From contig NZ_JBQKKT010000002.1 in the NCBI RefSeq assembly GCF_052116585.1, positions 196,608-260,607 on the forward strand: a DNA stretch of 64,000 bases. Direction: 5' to 3'. This stretch comes from Luteococcus sp052116585. GTDB taxonomy: Bacteria; Actinomycetota; Actinomycetes; Propionibacteriales; Propionibacteriaceae. This document shows positions 19,186-28,260 of this stretch, in pieces. A program made the translations under genes and the position numbers. Each line of letters opens with the position of its first letter. The stretch's first letter is position 1. A model generated the notes under the pieces. That model saw nothing but the letters and a program-made list of their open reading frames with translations. It did not search any database and was not told where the DNA came from.

Positions 19186-21165
19186 GTGACCAACAGCCCC
19201 GTCACGGCGACGGGTGTGCCGCGCACCAGCATCAAGGAGCTGACGCTCCGCGGTGTTGTCATCGGCGGCATCATCACCCTCGTCTTCACCGCTGCCAATG
19301 TCTACCTCGGCCTCAAGGTGGGGCTGACCTTCGCCACGTCCATCCCCGCAGCCGTCATCTCGATGGCCATCCTGCGGATGTTCCACGACCACACGATCGT
19401 GGAGAACAACATCGTCCAGACCATCGCGTCGGCCGCCGGAACGCTGAGCGCCATCATCTTCGTGCTGCCCGGCCTGGTGATGCTCGGCTACTGGCAGGGC
19501 TTCCCGTACTGGACCACCGCCGCCGTCTGCTTCTTCGGCGGCGTGCTCGGCGTCATGTACTCTATTCCGCTGCGCCGGGCGCTGGTGACGGGTTCCGACC
19601 TGCCCTATCCGGAGGGCGTCGCCGCTGCGGAGGTGCTGCGCGTCGGTGACTCCGCCGAAGGTGGCGAGGAGAATGCCCGCGGCCTCAAGATCATCACCGT
19701 TGCAGGCCTGAGTGCGGCGGCCTTCACCATCATCGCCAAGATGAAGCTGGTGGCGGAAGGCGTGCAGCAGGCCTTCAAGGTGGGAGCCGGCGGCACCATG
19801 GTGGGCACCAGCCTTTCGCTGGCCCTGATCGGCGTCGGCCACCTGGTGGGCATCACCGTGGGCCTCGCCATGATCGTGGGTCTCTTGATCAGCTATGGCG
19901 TGATCCTGCCGATGATGACCCGCGGCCAGATCGACCCCGAGTTGCCGCTGGCCAAGAGCGTCGGTGCGGTCTTCTCCAGCGATGTGCGCCTGATCGGCGC
20001 CGGGACCATGGCGGTGGCCGCCGTCTGGACCCTGCTGAAGATCATCGGCCCCATCATCAAGGGCATCACCGAGTCCCTGGCCGCACACCAGAAGGCGCAG
20101 GGCGAGCTGCCCATCGAGGAACGTGACCTGTCCATGAAGGTGGTGATCGGCACCACCCTGGCGTCGATGCTGCCGATCGGCGCCCTGCTGTGGCTGTTCA
20201 CCCGCGGCACCCCGCTGGAGAGCAATTCGCTCGGCCTGGTGATCACCTCGGTGCTCTTCGTGCTGCTCGTCGGCCTGTTCGTCGCCTCGGTCTGCGGCTA
20301 CATGGCCGGCCTGATCGGCGCCTCCAATTCGCCCATCTCGGGCGTCGGCATCATCGTCGCCATCGCGGCGGCCCTGCTGATCAAGGGCGTGCACGGCGCC
20401 GGGACCGGGGAGATGACCGAGGCGCTGGTGGCCTACACCCTGTTCACCACGGCCGTCGTCTTCGGCGTCGCCACCATCAGCAATGACAATCTGCAGGACC
20501 TCAAGACCGGTCAGCTCGTGGGTGCCACCCCGTGGAAGCAGCAGGTGGCCCTGATCATCGGCGTCGCCTTCGGTTCGGCGATCATCCCGCCGGTGCTGGG
20601 CGTCATGAACACGTCCTTCGGTTTCGCCGGAGCCCCGGGCGCCGGTGAGGGAGCCCTCGCCGCCCCGCAGGCCTCGCTGATCTCCACCCTGGCCAAGGGC
20701 GTCCTCGGTGGCGGTCTGGACTGGAACCTGCTGGGCATCGGCGCGCTGATCGGCTGTGTGGTCATCGCGATCAACGAGATCCTGGGCAAGACCACCAAGG
20801 GCCGCATGGCGCTGCCGCCGCTGGCCGTGGGCATGGGCATGTACCTGCCGATCAGCCTCACTCTGATGATCCCGATCGGGGCCGCTCTGGGTCTGGCCTA
20901 CGACAAGTGGGCCGACCACACCCCCAGCCCCGAACGCAGCAAGCGGATGGGCACCCTGTTGGCCACCGGTCTGATCGTTGGAGAGAGCCTCTTCGGTGTC
21001 ATCTACGCCGGTATCGTCGCGGCCACCGGCCAGGAGGAGCCGATGGCCGTCATCAAGGCCGAGAGCTGGGTGAACCCGGCTCAGCTGTTGGGCATCGCGG
21101 TCTTCGCAGCGCTCGTCGCAGCCTTGTACGCGTGGACGAAGAAGCAGGCCGTCGACCGCCTCTGA
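19186..21165 (+). CDS. OPT-family oligopeptide transporter
   Basis: 659 residues, highly hydrophobic, with about 14-16 membrane segments. Hallmarks of bacterial OPT proteins are the N-terminal RGVVIGGIITLVFTAANVYLGLK, GLTFATSIPAAVISM, the SDLPYPEGVAAAEVL loop, and YMAGLIGASNSPISGVGI in the middle. OPT members move oligopeptides or metal-ligand complexes with protons. Start is the GTG at 19186, with AGGAGA seven bases before it. It is followed by a strong terminator and stands alone; the divergent GH13 gene offers no functional link. The substrate is unknown. Confidence 0.92.
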   Translation: MTNSPVTATGVPRTSIKELTLRGVVIGGIITLVFTAANVYLGLKVGLTFATSIPAAVISMAILRMFHDHTIVENNIVQTIASAAGTLSAIIFVLPGLVMLGYWQGFPYWTTAAVCFFGGVLGVMYSIPLRRALVTGSDLPYPEGVAAAEVLRVGDSAEGGEENARGLKIITVAGLSAAAFTIIAKMKLVAEGVQQAFKVGAGGTMVGTSLSLALIGVGHLVGITVGLAMIVGLLISYGVILPMMTRGQIDPELPLAKSVGAVFSSDVRLIGAGTMAVAAVWTLLKIIGPIIKGITESLAAHQKAQGELPIEERDLSMKVVIGTTLASMLPIGALLWLFTRGTPLESNSLGLVITSVLFVLLVGLFVASVCGYMAGLIGASNSPISGVGIIVAIAAALLIKGVHGAGTGEMTEALVAYTLFTTAVVFGVATISNDNLQDLKTGQLVGATPWKQQVALIIGVAFGSAIIPPVLGVMNTSFGFAGAPGAGEGALAAPQASLISTLAKGVLGGGLDWNLLGIGALIGCVVIAINEILGKTTKGRMALPPLAVGMGMYLPISLTLMIPIGAALGLAYDKWADHTPSPERSKRMGTLLATGLIVGESLFGVIYAGIVAATGQEEPMAVIKAESWVNPAQLLGIAVFAALVAALYAWTKKQAVDRL

Positions 21166-21193
21166 CGCCTCGACGCCGTGGTGACACACGTAG

Positions 21194-21231
21194 CGAAGGG
21201 CGCTCCCACCTTGTGGTGGGAGCGCCCTTCG
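21194..21231 (+). terminator. bidirectional terminator between OPT and gnd
   Basis: A perfect 17-bp stem (21194-21210 with 21215-21231) with a TTGT loop lies between the convergent OPT and gnd genes. Confidence 0.92.
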
Positions 21232-21266
21232 TGTGTCTGGTGAGCCTGCGGTGCGAGGAGCAGGAC

Positions 21267-22742
21267 TCAGTGGTTGCCGCCGTCGCCGGCGATCTCCGAC
21301 TTGTCGCCCGACCACAGGGTGTGGAAGGAGCCCTCGGCGTCGATCCGCTTGTAGGTGTGGGCACCGAAGTAGTCGCGCAGACCCTGCGTGAGCGACGCGT
21401 TCAGGCGCGGAGCACGCACCTGGTCGTAGTAGGCCAGCGATGAGCTGAAGCCCGGCACCGGGACACCGGCGGTGATGGCGGTGGTGACCACGCGACGCCA
21501 GGCGTCCTGCCCCTTGGCGAGCTCCGCCTTGATGCTGGGGGCCTCCAGGAGGGTGACCAGGTTGCCGGCGGCGTACTCATTGCTGATGCGGTCGAGCAGC
21601 TTGGCGCGGATGATGCAGCCGTCGCGCCAGATCTTGGCGACCGCGGCCACGTCGATCTCCCAGCCGTACTCCTGGCCGGCGATGCGGATCTCGTCCAGGC
21701 CCTGGGCGTAGGCGATCACCTTGGAGGCCCACAGGGCCTGACGGATGTCATCGGTGAAGGCCTTCACGTCGTCCACCGCGAGCGAGCCGTCCGGGCCCTC
21801 CAGAGCGGCCTGTGCGTGCTCGCGCAGCTCGGGGCTGGAGCTGATGGCGCGGGCGAAGACGGCCTCGCTGATGGCATTGACCGGCACGCCCAGCTTCAGG
21901 GCGGACTGCACGGTCCAGGTGCCGGTGCCCTTCATGCCGGCGGCGTCGACGATCACGTCCACCAGGCCCTTGCCCGTCTTTGCGTCCACCTGGCGCAGCA
22001 CCTCGGAGGTGATCTCGATCAGGTAGGAGTCCAGGTCACCGGTATTCCACTCGGCGAAGACGTCGGCCATCTGTTCATTGCTCAGTCCAGCGGCCTTGAG
22101 CAGGGTGTAGGCCTCGCCGATGAACTGCATGTCGGCGTACTCGATGCCGTTGTGGACCATCTTGACGAAGTGGCCGGCGCCGTCGGTGCCGATGTAGGTG
22201 CAGCACGGCTCGCCCTCGTACTGGGCGGAGATCTTCTCCAGGATGGGGCCCATCGACTCGTAGGCCTCGCGGGTTCCGCCGGGCATCATCGAGGGGCCCT
22301 CCAGGGCACCAACCTCGCCACCGGAGATGCCGCAGCCGACGAAGTGCAGCCCGGCGTCGCGGACCTTCTGCTCGCGGCGGATGGTGTCCTCGTAGAAGGC
22401 ATTGCCGCCGTCGACGATGATGTCGCCCTGCTCCAGCAGGGGAATGAGCTGGTCGATCACCGCGTCGGTGCCACGGCCGGCCTGCACCATGATCACGATG
22501 CGACGGGGGCGTTCCAGCGAGGCGACGAAGTCCTCGATCTTCTCGGAGGCAATGAAATTGCCCTCGGTGCCGTGCTCGGCGATGACCTCCTCGGTCTTGG
22601 CGAAGGTCCGGTTGTAGATGGCCGTGGTGTAGCCCTTGTGGGCCATGTTGCGGGCCAGTGAGGAGCCCATCACGGCCATGCCGATCACGCCGACATCGGC
22701 GAGCTGCTTCGCTTCGGTGGTGGGCGAGGTGGTCTCGGTCAT
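21267..22742 (-). CDS. gnd: 6-phosphogluconate dehydrogenase, decarboxylating
   Basis: 491 residues, the length of the NADP-dependent homodimeric class. Residues 12-40 hold the Rossmann motif (VGVIGMAVMGSSLARNMAHKG), then VMVQAGRGTDAVI, the catalytic lysine/serine segment GISGGEVGALEG, and KMVHNGIEYADMQ. It oxidises 6-phosphogluconate to ribulose-5-phosphate, CO2 and NADPH. AAGGAG five bases before the ATG at 22742 fixes the start. It is divergent from the LacI regulator of the sugar-acid locus, so it may be locally regulated in addition to its pentose-phosphate role. See the finding on the proposed gluconate route. Confidence 0.96.
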   Translation of the reverse strand: MTETTSPTTEAKQLADVGVIGMAVMGSSLARNMAHKGYTTAIYNRTFAKTEEVIAEHGTEGNFIASEKIEDFVASLERPRRIVIMVQAGRGTDAVIDQLIPLLEQGDIIVDGGNAFYEDTIRREQKVRDAGLHFVGCGISGGEVGALEGPSMMPGGTREAYESMGPILEKISAQYEGEPCCTYIGTDGAGHFVKMVHNGIEYADMQFIGEAYTLLKAAGLSNEQMADVFAEWNTGDLDSYLIEITSEVLRQVDAKTGKGLVDVIVDAAGMKGTGTWTVQSALKLGVPVNAISEAVFARAISSSPELREHAQAALEGPDGSLAVDDVKAFTDDIRQALWASKVIAYAQGLDEIRIAGQEYGWEIDVAAVAKIWRDGCIIRAKLLDRISNEYAAGNLVTLLEAPSIKAELAKGQDAWRRVVTTAITAGVPVPGFSSSLAYYDQVRAPRLNASLTQGLRDYFGAHTYKRIDAEGSFHTLWSGDKSEIAGDGGNH

Positions 22743-22860
22743 GGAAACTCCTTGGGTCGGGGCAGTTCTGGCCGACAGCAACTCTGCCTGCCGGCCTGTG
22801 ACGGGTCCAGTCCAGCAAAGGCGGGACGGCGGCGGGAGTCCTTGCCACATGTTGCAGGGC

Positions 22861-22876
22861 CAGATTGATCGATCTG
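22861..22876 (+). promoter_or_regulatory. near-perfect 16-bp palindrome in the gnd-lacI gap
   Basis: CAGATTGATCGATCTG matches its own complement except at one base pair. It lies between the divergent gnd and lacI starts, where an operator for the LacI-type protein would be expected. It differs from the GCAAnCGnTTGC type seen at 25318, so it may instead bind another regulator. Confidence 0.35.
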
Positions 22877-22951
22877 AGTGATGAAATAGCCCTGACCAGT
22901 GCTGTTGCCCACTGTTGCCATCTGATGACGGCGCATACTACAGTCAGTAGC

Positions 22952-23977
22952 ATGGCACAGGGCAAGGATGACCAGTCACAGAGCCGGCCGGCCACGATCT
23001 ACCAGGTGGCCGAGGCTGCTGGAGTCAGCCCGTCCACGGTTTCCCGGGCCTTCTCGCGCCCCGGGCGGGTGAGTGACCAGACGGCCGCCAAGATCCATCG
23101 CATCGCCGCGGAGCTCGGTTACCGCACCGAGGCGGTCTTCCGGGCCGAGCGCCCGGTACGCACGAAGATGATCGGACTGTTGATCGGCGACGTCACCAAT
23201 CCCTTCTACTTCAACATCATCCGGGGTGCCGAGGTCACCGCGGCCAAGGCGGGCTTCTCCATCGTGCTCGCCGATTCCCAGGAGTCGACCGAGCGTGAGG
23301 GCACTCTCCTGGAACGGTCCCTGCCGGTGCTCGACGGGCTGGTGATCGTCGCCTCTCGCCAGTCGGACACGGCCCTGCGCGGGGTCTCCAAGAAGGTCCC
23401 GACGGTGGTGCTCAACCGCCACGTCACCGGACTGCCCTGTGTGACCAGCGACAATGCCCGCGGCATGCGACGAGCCCTCGAGCATCTGGGGGAGCTAGGG
23501 CACCGCCGCATCGCCTATGTGGCCGGGCCGGAAGCCTCCTGGGTGGACGGCATGCGTTGGCGTGCCTTCCGCGATGCCTGCTCCGAGCTGGGCCTGGATG
23601 ACTTTCGCTATGGCCCCGTCCATCCGACGGTCAGGGGCGGTCTGACCGCCTCCCGGGACATCGGCAACCACCGCGAGACCGCGGTGGTCTGCTACAACGA
23701 CCTCGTGGCCATCGGTGTGCTGCGCGGGCTCGCCCAGCGTGGGATCAGCGTTCCCGGTGACCTCTCGGTGGTTGGCTTCGACAACACCTTCGCGTCTGAC
23801 CTCGTCACGCCGGCCATCACCACGGTGGCCTCCCCGCTCCGCCAGCTGGGGGAGGAGGGCGTGCGCACCGTGCTGGCCCTGATGAAGTCCCACCAGACCG
23901 CCGTACCGGGGCTCGCCACGATGCCGATGGAGCTGGTGGTACGGGAGTCGACGGGGCCGCTCAGCAGCGGGCAGTGA
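22952..23977 (+). CDS. LacI-family transcriptional regulator
   Basis: About 341 residues. The HTH (YQVAEAAGVSPSTVSRAF) and the hinge helix (RIAAELGYR) are followed by a periplasmic-binding-protein-like sensor domain (GLLIGDVTNPFYFNIIRG, HRRIAYVAGP, CYNDLVAIGVLRGL, VVGFDN). Start at 22952 is supported by TACAGT seven bases upstream, giving a leaderless mRNA; no Shine-Dalgarno is present. The gene lies between gnd and the LarA/UxaC/UxuB/PfkB genes and is the evident local regulator. A perfect LacI-type operator core occurs in the larA-uxaC divergent promoter. The inducer is probably a sugar acid such as glucuronate, fructuronate or gluconate (inference). Confidence 0.92.
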   Translation: MAQGKDDQSQSRPATIYQVAEAAGVSPSTVSRAFSRPGRVSDQTAAKIHRIAAELGYRTEAVFRAERPVRTKMIGLLIGDVTNPFYFNIIRGAEVTAAKAGFSIVLADSQESTEREGTLLERSLPVLDGLVIVASRQSDTALRGVSKKVPTVVLNRHVTGLPCVTSDNARGMRRALEHLGELGHRRIAYVAGPEASWVDGMRWRAFRDACSELGLDDFRYGPVHPTVRGGLTASRDIGNHRETAVVCYNDLVAIGVLRGLAQRGISVPGDLSVVGFDNTFASDLVTPAITTVASPLRQLGEEGVRTVLALMKSHQTAVPGLATMPMELVVRESTGPLSSGQ

Positions 23978-23978
23978 A

Positions 23979-25286
23979 TCAGCGCTGGGAATTGAGCTTG
24001 AACAGGATCTCGCCCGCATTGGGCACGACCATCGTTCCGGGTGTCTTGGCCTCGGCCTCCAGATCGATGCTGGCGGGGTCCAGGTAGCCCAGGTTCACCT
24101 GGGCGCACGTCTCCGGCGTGATCTGCGTGGCCAGCGTCACCTTGATCCGGTTGTGTTCGGTACCGGTCTGCTCATCGTAGGTCCCGGCTCCCCGCACGTG
24201 AGTGGAGTGCGCCAGGACACCCTTGGGCACATCCTGGAAGCGGTCCCACTGCTTGGTGAAGTACTCGATGCAGTGGTAGCCAATCTCGTAGATCTCGTGG
24301 TGCACCTCCGAGACCTCCGTGACGTGCGGGGCATAGATGATCACCTCACCCCCGTCGGCCATCGCCGGCTGCGCCTTGTAGCAGCCCTTCGCGGCGGTCC
24401 AGATGTCGTCATAGCGCTCGGGCATGCAGGCGATCACCTTCTGCAGCGGCTCGTCCAGCCAGACGATGTGGCTCTCGGCGGCAACCTCCGCCATGGCTGC
24501 CCAGGCGTCCTCGCTCGTGCCGAAGGCAGCAGCCTCCAGCTCGCCCGAGCCGGACTGCACCACCAGGCACAGCGCCAACTTCTCGTTGTCGATCAGGTCC
24601 GTGCCGGCATTGATGATGGCGCGCATCGGCGTGATGCCGGTGGTGCCGATCACCTTCTCGACGCCCAACAGGGCCCCCACCCAGTGCGAGAGGTCGATCG
24701 CGTCGTGCGTGGCACAGCCGGGGATGAAGTACTTGTTGCCGCCGGAGATGCCCACCACCTCGTGCGGGAAGACGGGTCCGATGACGATGTTCACGTCGGC
24801 CTCGACGACGTAGCGGTTGATCTCCACGTCGACGGAGACGTCCTGCGCACCCTGACTGAGCTCACGGATGGTCTCCGCGCTGAGGGTGCCGACCTTGACG
24901 ATCTTGTCCGGGTCCTGCCACTCGTGGTTGACCACCCGCATGCCCGGGTAGGCCTCCTCCAGCGTGGCCGGCTGCCCCTCGCCCCCGACGCCGAACCAGC
25001 GGTCGATCTCGTCAGGCTCCATGTAGGAGTGCGTGCCCAGGGCGATGACCGCGGTGAGCTCGGCCACCCGCGGTGCGAGCTGGGCATGCACGGCCTTCAG
25101 CACCATGGGCAGCGGCATGGAACGGGTGCCGTCCGGGACCACCAGCACCACCTTCTTGCCGTCGACGTCGGCGCGGGCGAGGTTGCGCTCGACGAAGGCG
25201 ATGAAGTCGGCCTCGCCGACCTGCTGGTGGGCACCGCCGATGCTCTCGACGGGGAAGGACTCGCTGGAGGTGCTTTCGGGGCTCAT
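23979..25286 (-). CDS. LarA-family nickel-pincer racemase/epimerase homologue
   Basis: 435 residues with the LarA fold: VVLVVPDGTRSMPL (cofactor/substrate loop), VIALGTHSYM (first His), NHEWQDP, and GPVFPHEVVGISGGNKYF, containing the His and the Lys that carries the nickel-pincer nucleotide in LarA, then ATHDAIDLSHWVG with further histidines. LarA interconverts D- and L-lactate, but the superfamily also contains 2-epimerases of other 2-hydroxyacids, including a gluconate/mannonate 2-epimerase (established family knowledge). The position, divergent from uxaC-uxuB-pfkB, argues for a sugar acid rather than lactate. The cofactor-making genes larB, larC and larE are not in the window. It ends two bases after the convergent lacI stop codon. 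Confidence 0.82.
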   Translation of the reverse strand: MSPESTSSESFPVESIGGAHQQVGEADFIAFVERNLARADVDGKKVVLVVPDGTRSMPLPMVLKAVHAQLAPRVAELTAVIALGTHSYMEPDEIDRWFGVGGEGQPATLEEAYPGMRVVNHEWQDPDKIVKVGTLSAETIRELSQGAQDVSVDVEINRYVVEADVNIVIGPVFPHEVVGISGGNKYFIPGCATHDAIDLSHWVGALLGVEKVIGTTGITPMRAIINAGTDLIDNEKLALCLVVQSGSGELEAAAFGTSEDAWAAMAEVAAESHIVWLDEPLQKVIACMPERYDDIWTAAKGCYKAQPAMADGGEVIIYAPHVTEVSEVHHEIYEIGYHCIEYFTKQWDRFQDVPKGVLAHSTHVRGAGTYDEQTGTEHNRIKVTLATQITPETCAQVNLGYLDPASIDLEAEAKTPGTMVVPNAGEILFKLNSQR

Positions 25287-25317
25287 GGAGCCAGTCAATC
25301 CTGCAGCCCGTCCGCGG

Positions 25318-25329
25318 GCAAGCGGTTGC
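25318..25329 (+). promoter_or_regulatory. LacI-family operator core between larA homologue and uxaC
   Basis: GCAAGCGGTTGC fits GCAAnCGnTTGC exactly, the core of many LacI-family operators (PurR type). It lies 32 bases upstream of the minus-strand larA-like start and about 100 bases upstream of uxaC, so one dimer could control both directions. Confidence 0.6.
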
Positions 25330-25429
25330 GTGGGATTGCCGTGGTGGCACGCCCCTTCGCGGTCGACGTGATCGGCCAACACGTGGCAACCGGTGGAAAC
25401 TGTCAGTGGCTCCGGAGAGCATGGGCCAC

Positions 25430-26845
25430 ATGGCACAGGCAATGACGCTCCACCCAGACCGACTCTTCCCCGCAGACCCCACCACGCGTGATGCGGCCCG
25501 TCGCATCTACGACGAGGTCAAGGACCTGCCGATCCTCTCGCCCCACGGCCACGTGCCCCCGGCCTGGATCGCGGACGACATCCCTTTCGGTGACGCCACC
25601 GAGCTGCTCATCACGCCCGACCACTACGTCAACCGCATCATGCACGCCAATGGCGTGGAGCTGTCGACGCTGGGCGTCCCCGTGGGCACCGAGCTCACCG
25701 ACGAGCAGAAGCGAACCGCCTGGCGCACCTTCTGTGAGCACTGGAGCGACTACAACGGAACGGCCATGCGCTACTGGATGCAGGACCAGCTGGTCGGCAT
25801 CTTCGGGATCGACAAGCGACCCAGCGCCGAGACCGCCGACGAGATCTACGACGCGATCAATGCCAAGCTGGCCACCCCGGAGATGAAGCCCCGGGCCCTG
25901 ATGGACTCCTTCGACATCGCCTTCATCGCCACCACCGACGACCCGTGCGATGACCTGCACCACCACCAGAAGATCGCCGCCGACGAGTCCTTCACCCGTC
26001 GCGTGGTGCCCACCTTCCGGCCGGACAAGTACCTGGAGCCCGGACGACGCGACTGGAATGACCTGGTCACCGCCCTGGGCGAGGCCGCGGGGATGGAGAT
26101 CTCCTCGCTGGCCGACTACACCTCGGCCATGGAGAGCCGCCGCGCCTTCTTCAAGGAGAACGGTGCCGTCTCCACCGACCACTCGCATGCCGACCTCGCA
26201 ACCGTCGCGCCGGATCCCGTCGAGGCCGCCAAGCTCTTCGAGCTGGCCCGCAAGAACGAGGCCACCCCGGAGCAGTGCGACCAGCTGCGACGCCACCTCC
26301 TCACAGACCAGGTGCGGATGGCCACCGAGGACGGCCTGACACTCACCCTGCACCCCGCCGTGGCCCGTGGCCATGACCACGCTGCCACCGAGGAGTACGG
26401 CGCCGACGTCGGCAATGACATCCCGGTGAAGCTCGAGGTCACCCGTGCTCTCGAACCGGTGCTGAACGCGTTCGGCAACCACCCGAATCTCAACCTGGTC
26501 CTGTTCACGCTGGACGAGGACAACTTCAGCCGGGAGATCGCGCCGCTGGCCGGTTGGTACCGCAGCCTGTACATCGGTGTCCCGTGGTGGTTCATCGACG
26601 CGCCCGAGTCGATCATGCGCTTCAAGCAGTCGGTCACCGAGATGGCCGGATTCACCCGCGTCTCCGGGATGATCGACGACACCCGCGCCTTCTGCTCCAT
26701 CCCCGCCCGTCACGACATGTCCCGTCGTCTGGACGCCGCCCACCTGGCCAGCCTGGTGGTGCAGCACCGTCTGGACGAGGACGAGGCCATCGAGACGGCC
26801 ATCAACCTCGTCAGCAACAACCCGAAGAAGGTGTTCAAGCTGTGA
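25430..26845 (+). CDS. uxaC: glucuronate isomerase
   Basis: 471 residues, full length for UxaC. The N-terminus has LPILSPHGHVPPAWIADD, where the HxH pair binds metal, followed by LLITPDHYVNRIMHANG. Also visible are FIATTDDPCDDL, VVPTFRPDKYL, VLFTLDEDNF and the C-terminal VSNNPKKVFKL ending. It isomerises D-glucuronate to D-fructuronate (or galacturonate to tagaturonate). GGAGAG at 25414-25419 suits the ATG at 25430 better than the one at 25421. It is first of a three-gene operon: its stop overlaps the uxuB start (GTGA). Confidence 0.95.
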   Translation: MAQAMTLHPDRLFPADPTTRDAARRIYDEVKDLPILSPHGHVPPAWIADDIPFGDATELLITPDHYVNRIMHANGVELSTLGVPVGTELTDEQKRTAWRTFCEHWSDYNGTAMRYWMQDQLVGIFGIDKRPSAETADEIYDAINAKLATPEMKPRALMDSFDIAFIATTDDPCDDLHHHQKIAADESFTRRVVPTFRPDKYLEPGRRDWNDLVTALGEAAGMEISSLADYTSAMESRRAFFKENGAVSTDHSHADLATVAPDPVEAAKLFELARKNEATPEQCDQLRRHLLTDQVRMATEDGLTLTLHPAVARGHDHAATEEYGADVGNDIPVKLEVTRALEPVLNAFGNHPNLNLVLFTLDEDNFSREIAPLAGWYRSLYIGVPWWFIDAPESIMRFKQSVTEMAGFTRVSGMIDDTRAFCSIPARHDMSRRLDAAHLASLVVQHRLDEDEAIETAINLVSNNPKKVFKL

Positions 26846-28200
26846 CCACTCTCAATCGCACCGAGCACGGGCGACCCAAGGCCCCCGTTCGCATGATCCA
26901 CCTGGGTATCGGAAACTTCACCCGGGCCCACCAGGCCTGGTACACCGAGCACGCCACCGACGCCGACCAGTGGGGCATCGCGGCCTTCACCGGTCGTTCT
27001 CCGGCCATCGCCGAGACGCTCGCCCCGTCGGAGGGCCTCTACCAGCTCTGCGTCGCCGCGCCCGATGGCGACCAGGTGGAGGTGATCAGCTGCCTCTCGG
27101 AGGTGCACGCCGCCGACGACCTGGAGGCATGGCGGGGCTACTTCGCCGATCCGGCGCTGGCCATCGTCACCTCGACGATCACCGAGGCGGGCTACCTGCG
27201 CAACAAGGATGGCGACCTGGACCTGCAGAACCAGACCCTGCAGGCGGACCTGGCGGCGCTCAAGGCCGACTCCACGGCGGCGGTCTCCACGGCTCCGGCC
27301 AAGTTCGTGGCGGGCCTGCTGGCCCGTCGCGAAGCCGGCGGCAGGGAGATCACCTTCTGCCCCTGCGACAACATCCCCGAGAACGGGCCGATGGTGAAGC
27401 ACGTCATCACCCAGGCCGCCGAACAGGTGGATCCATCCCTGGTGGAGTGGATCGAACAGAATGTCGGCGTGGTCACCACCATGGTGGACCGGATCACGCC
27501 GCGCACCACCGACGAGGACCGTGAGCGCGTCGAGCAGGAGACGGGGATCGCCGATCCCGCACTGGTGGTCACGGAGCCCTTCGCCGAATGGGTGCTGTCC
27601 GGAGAGTTCAAGGCCGGTCGTCCCGCGTGGGAGACCAAGGGTGCGCGCTTCGTCGATGACGTCGTTCCGCACGAGGCCCGCAAGCTCACCCTGCTCAATG
27701 GATCACACTCCCTGATGGCCTACGCCGGTTCGATCCGGGGCCACGAGACCGTCTACGACGCGATCAGTGACGAGGTGGTGCTGGGCTGGGTCAACGAGTT
27801 CTGGGACGACGCTGTCAAGCACCTGGAACTGCCCGCCGAGGAGCTGGCCGAGTATCGTGAGGCGCTGCTGGGCCGCTACCGCAACCCGCGCATCAAGCAC
27901 CTGTTGGCCCAGATCGCCGGCGACGGATCCCAGAAGGTCCTCATCCGCCACGTCCCAACCATCAAGGCAGAACTCGCCCAGGGCGGCATCGCCGAAGGGG
28001 CCACCCGGGCCGTCGCAGCCTGGGTACTGCACCTGCGCGGCGTCGGAGCGCCCGTCAACGATGCCCGTGCCGACGAGGTCACCGCCCTGGTCGCCGGCGA
28101 CGAGCAGGAGTCGGTGGGCAAGGTGCTCGGCTACCTGGGCATCGAGGACGAGCGCGTCGCGCAGACGGTGCTGCGGCAGATGGTCGAGCTGCAGGCCTGA
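26842..28200 (+). CDS. uxuB: mannitol-dehydrogenase-family reductase, probable fructuronate reductase
   Basis: 452 residues. Rossmann motif MIHLGIGNFTRAHQAWYT at the N-terminus; FCPCDNIPENG, VDRITPRTT, and the C-terminal domain motif KLTLLNGSHSLMAYAG, containing the catalytic lysine region (VPHEARKLTLLNG) of polyol-specific long-chain dehydrogenases. Placement directly after uxaC, with a GTGA overlap at 26842-26845, points to fructuronate reduction to D-mannonate with NADH. Family members also act on mannitol, arabinitol or tagaturonate, so the substrate assignment rests on context. Confidence 0.85.
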   Translation: MTTLNRTEHGRPKAPVRMIHLGIGNFTRAHQAWYTEHATDADQWGIAAFTGRSPAIAETLAPSEGLYQLCVAAPDGDQVEVISCLSEVHAADDLEAWRGYFADPALAIVTSTITEAGYLRNKDGDLDLQNQTLQADLAALKADSTAAVSTAPAKFVAGLLARREAGGREITFCPCDNIPENGPMVKHVITQAAEQVDPSLVEWIEQNVGVVTTMVDRITPRTTDEDRERVEQETGIADPALVVTEPFAEWVLSGEFKAGRPAWETKGARFVDDVVPHEARKLTLLNGSHSLMAYAGSIRGHETVYDAISDEVVLGWVNEFWDDAVKHLELPAEELAEYREALLGRYRNPRIKHLLAQIAGDGSQKVLIRHVPTIKAELAQGGIAEGATRAVAAWVLHLRGVGAPVNDARADEVTALVAGDEQESVGKVLGYLGIEDERVAQTVLRQMVELQA

Positions 28201-28210
28201 CCGCGGTCAC

Positions 28211-28248
28211 GACCAACCAACACGTCGAACCAACCAGACCAACCAACA
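28211..28248 (+). repeat. short CAACCA-rich repeat in the uxuB-pfkB gap
   Basis: The octamer ACCAACCA occurs three times (28212, 28229, 28238) just upstream of the AGGAGA ribosome site of the kinase gene. This C/A-rich, structure-poor stretch may keep the translation start open. Confidence 0.7.
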
Positions 28249-28260
28249 GGAGACAGATCC

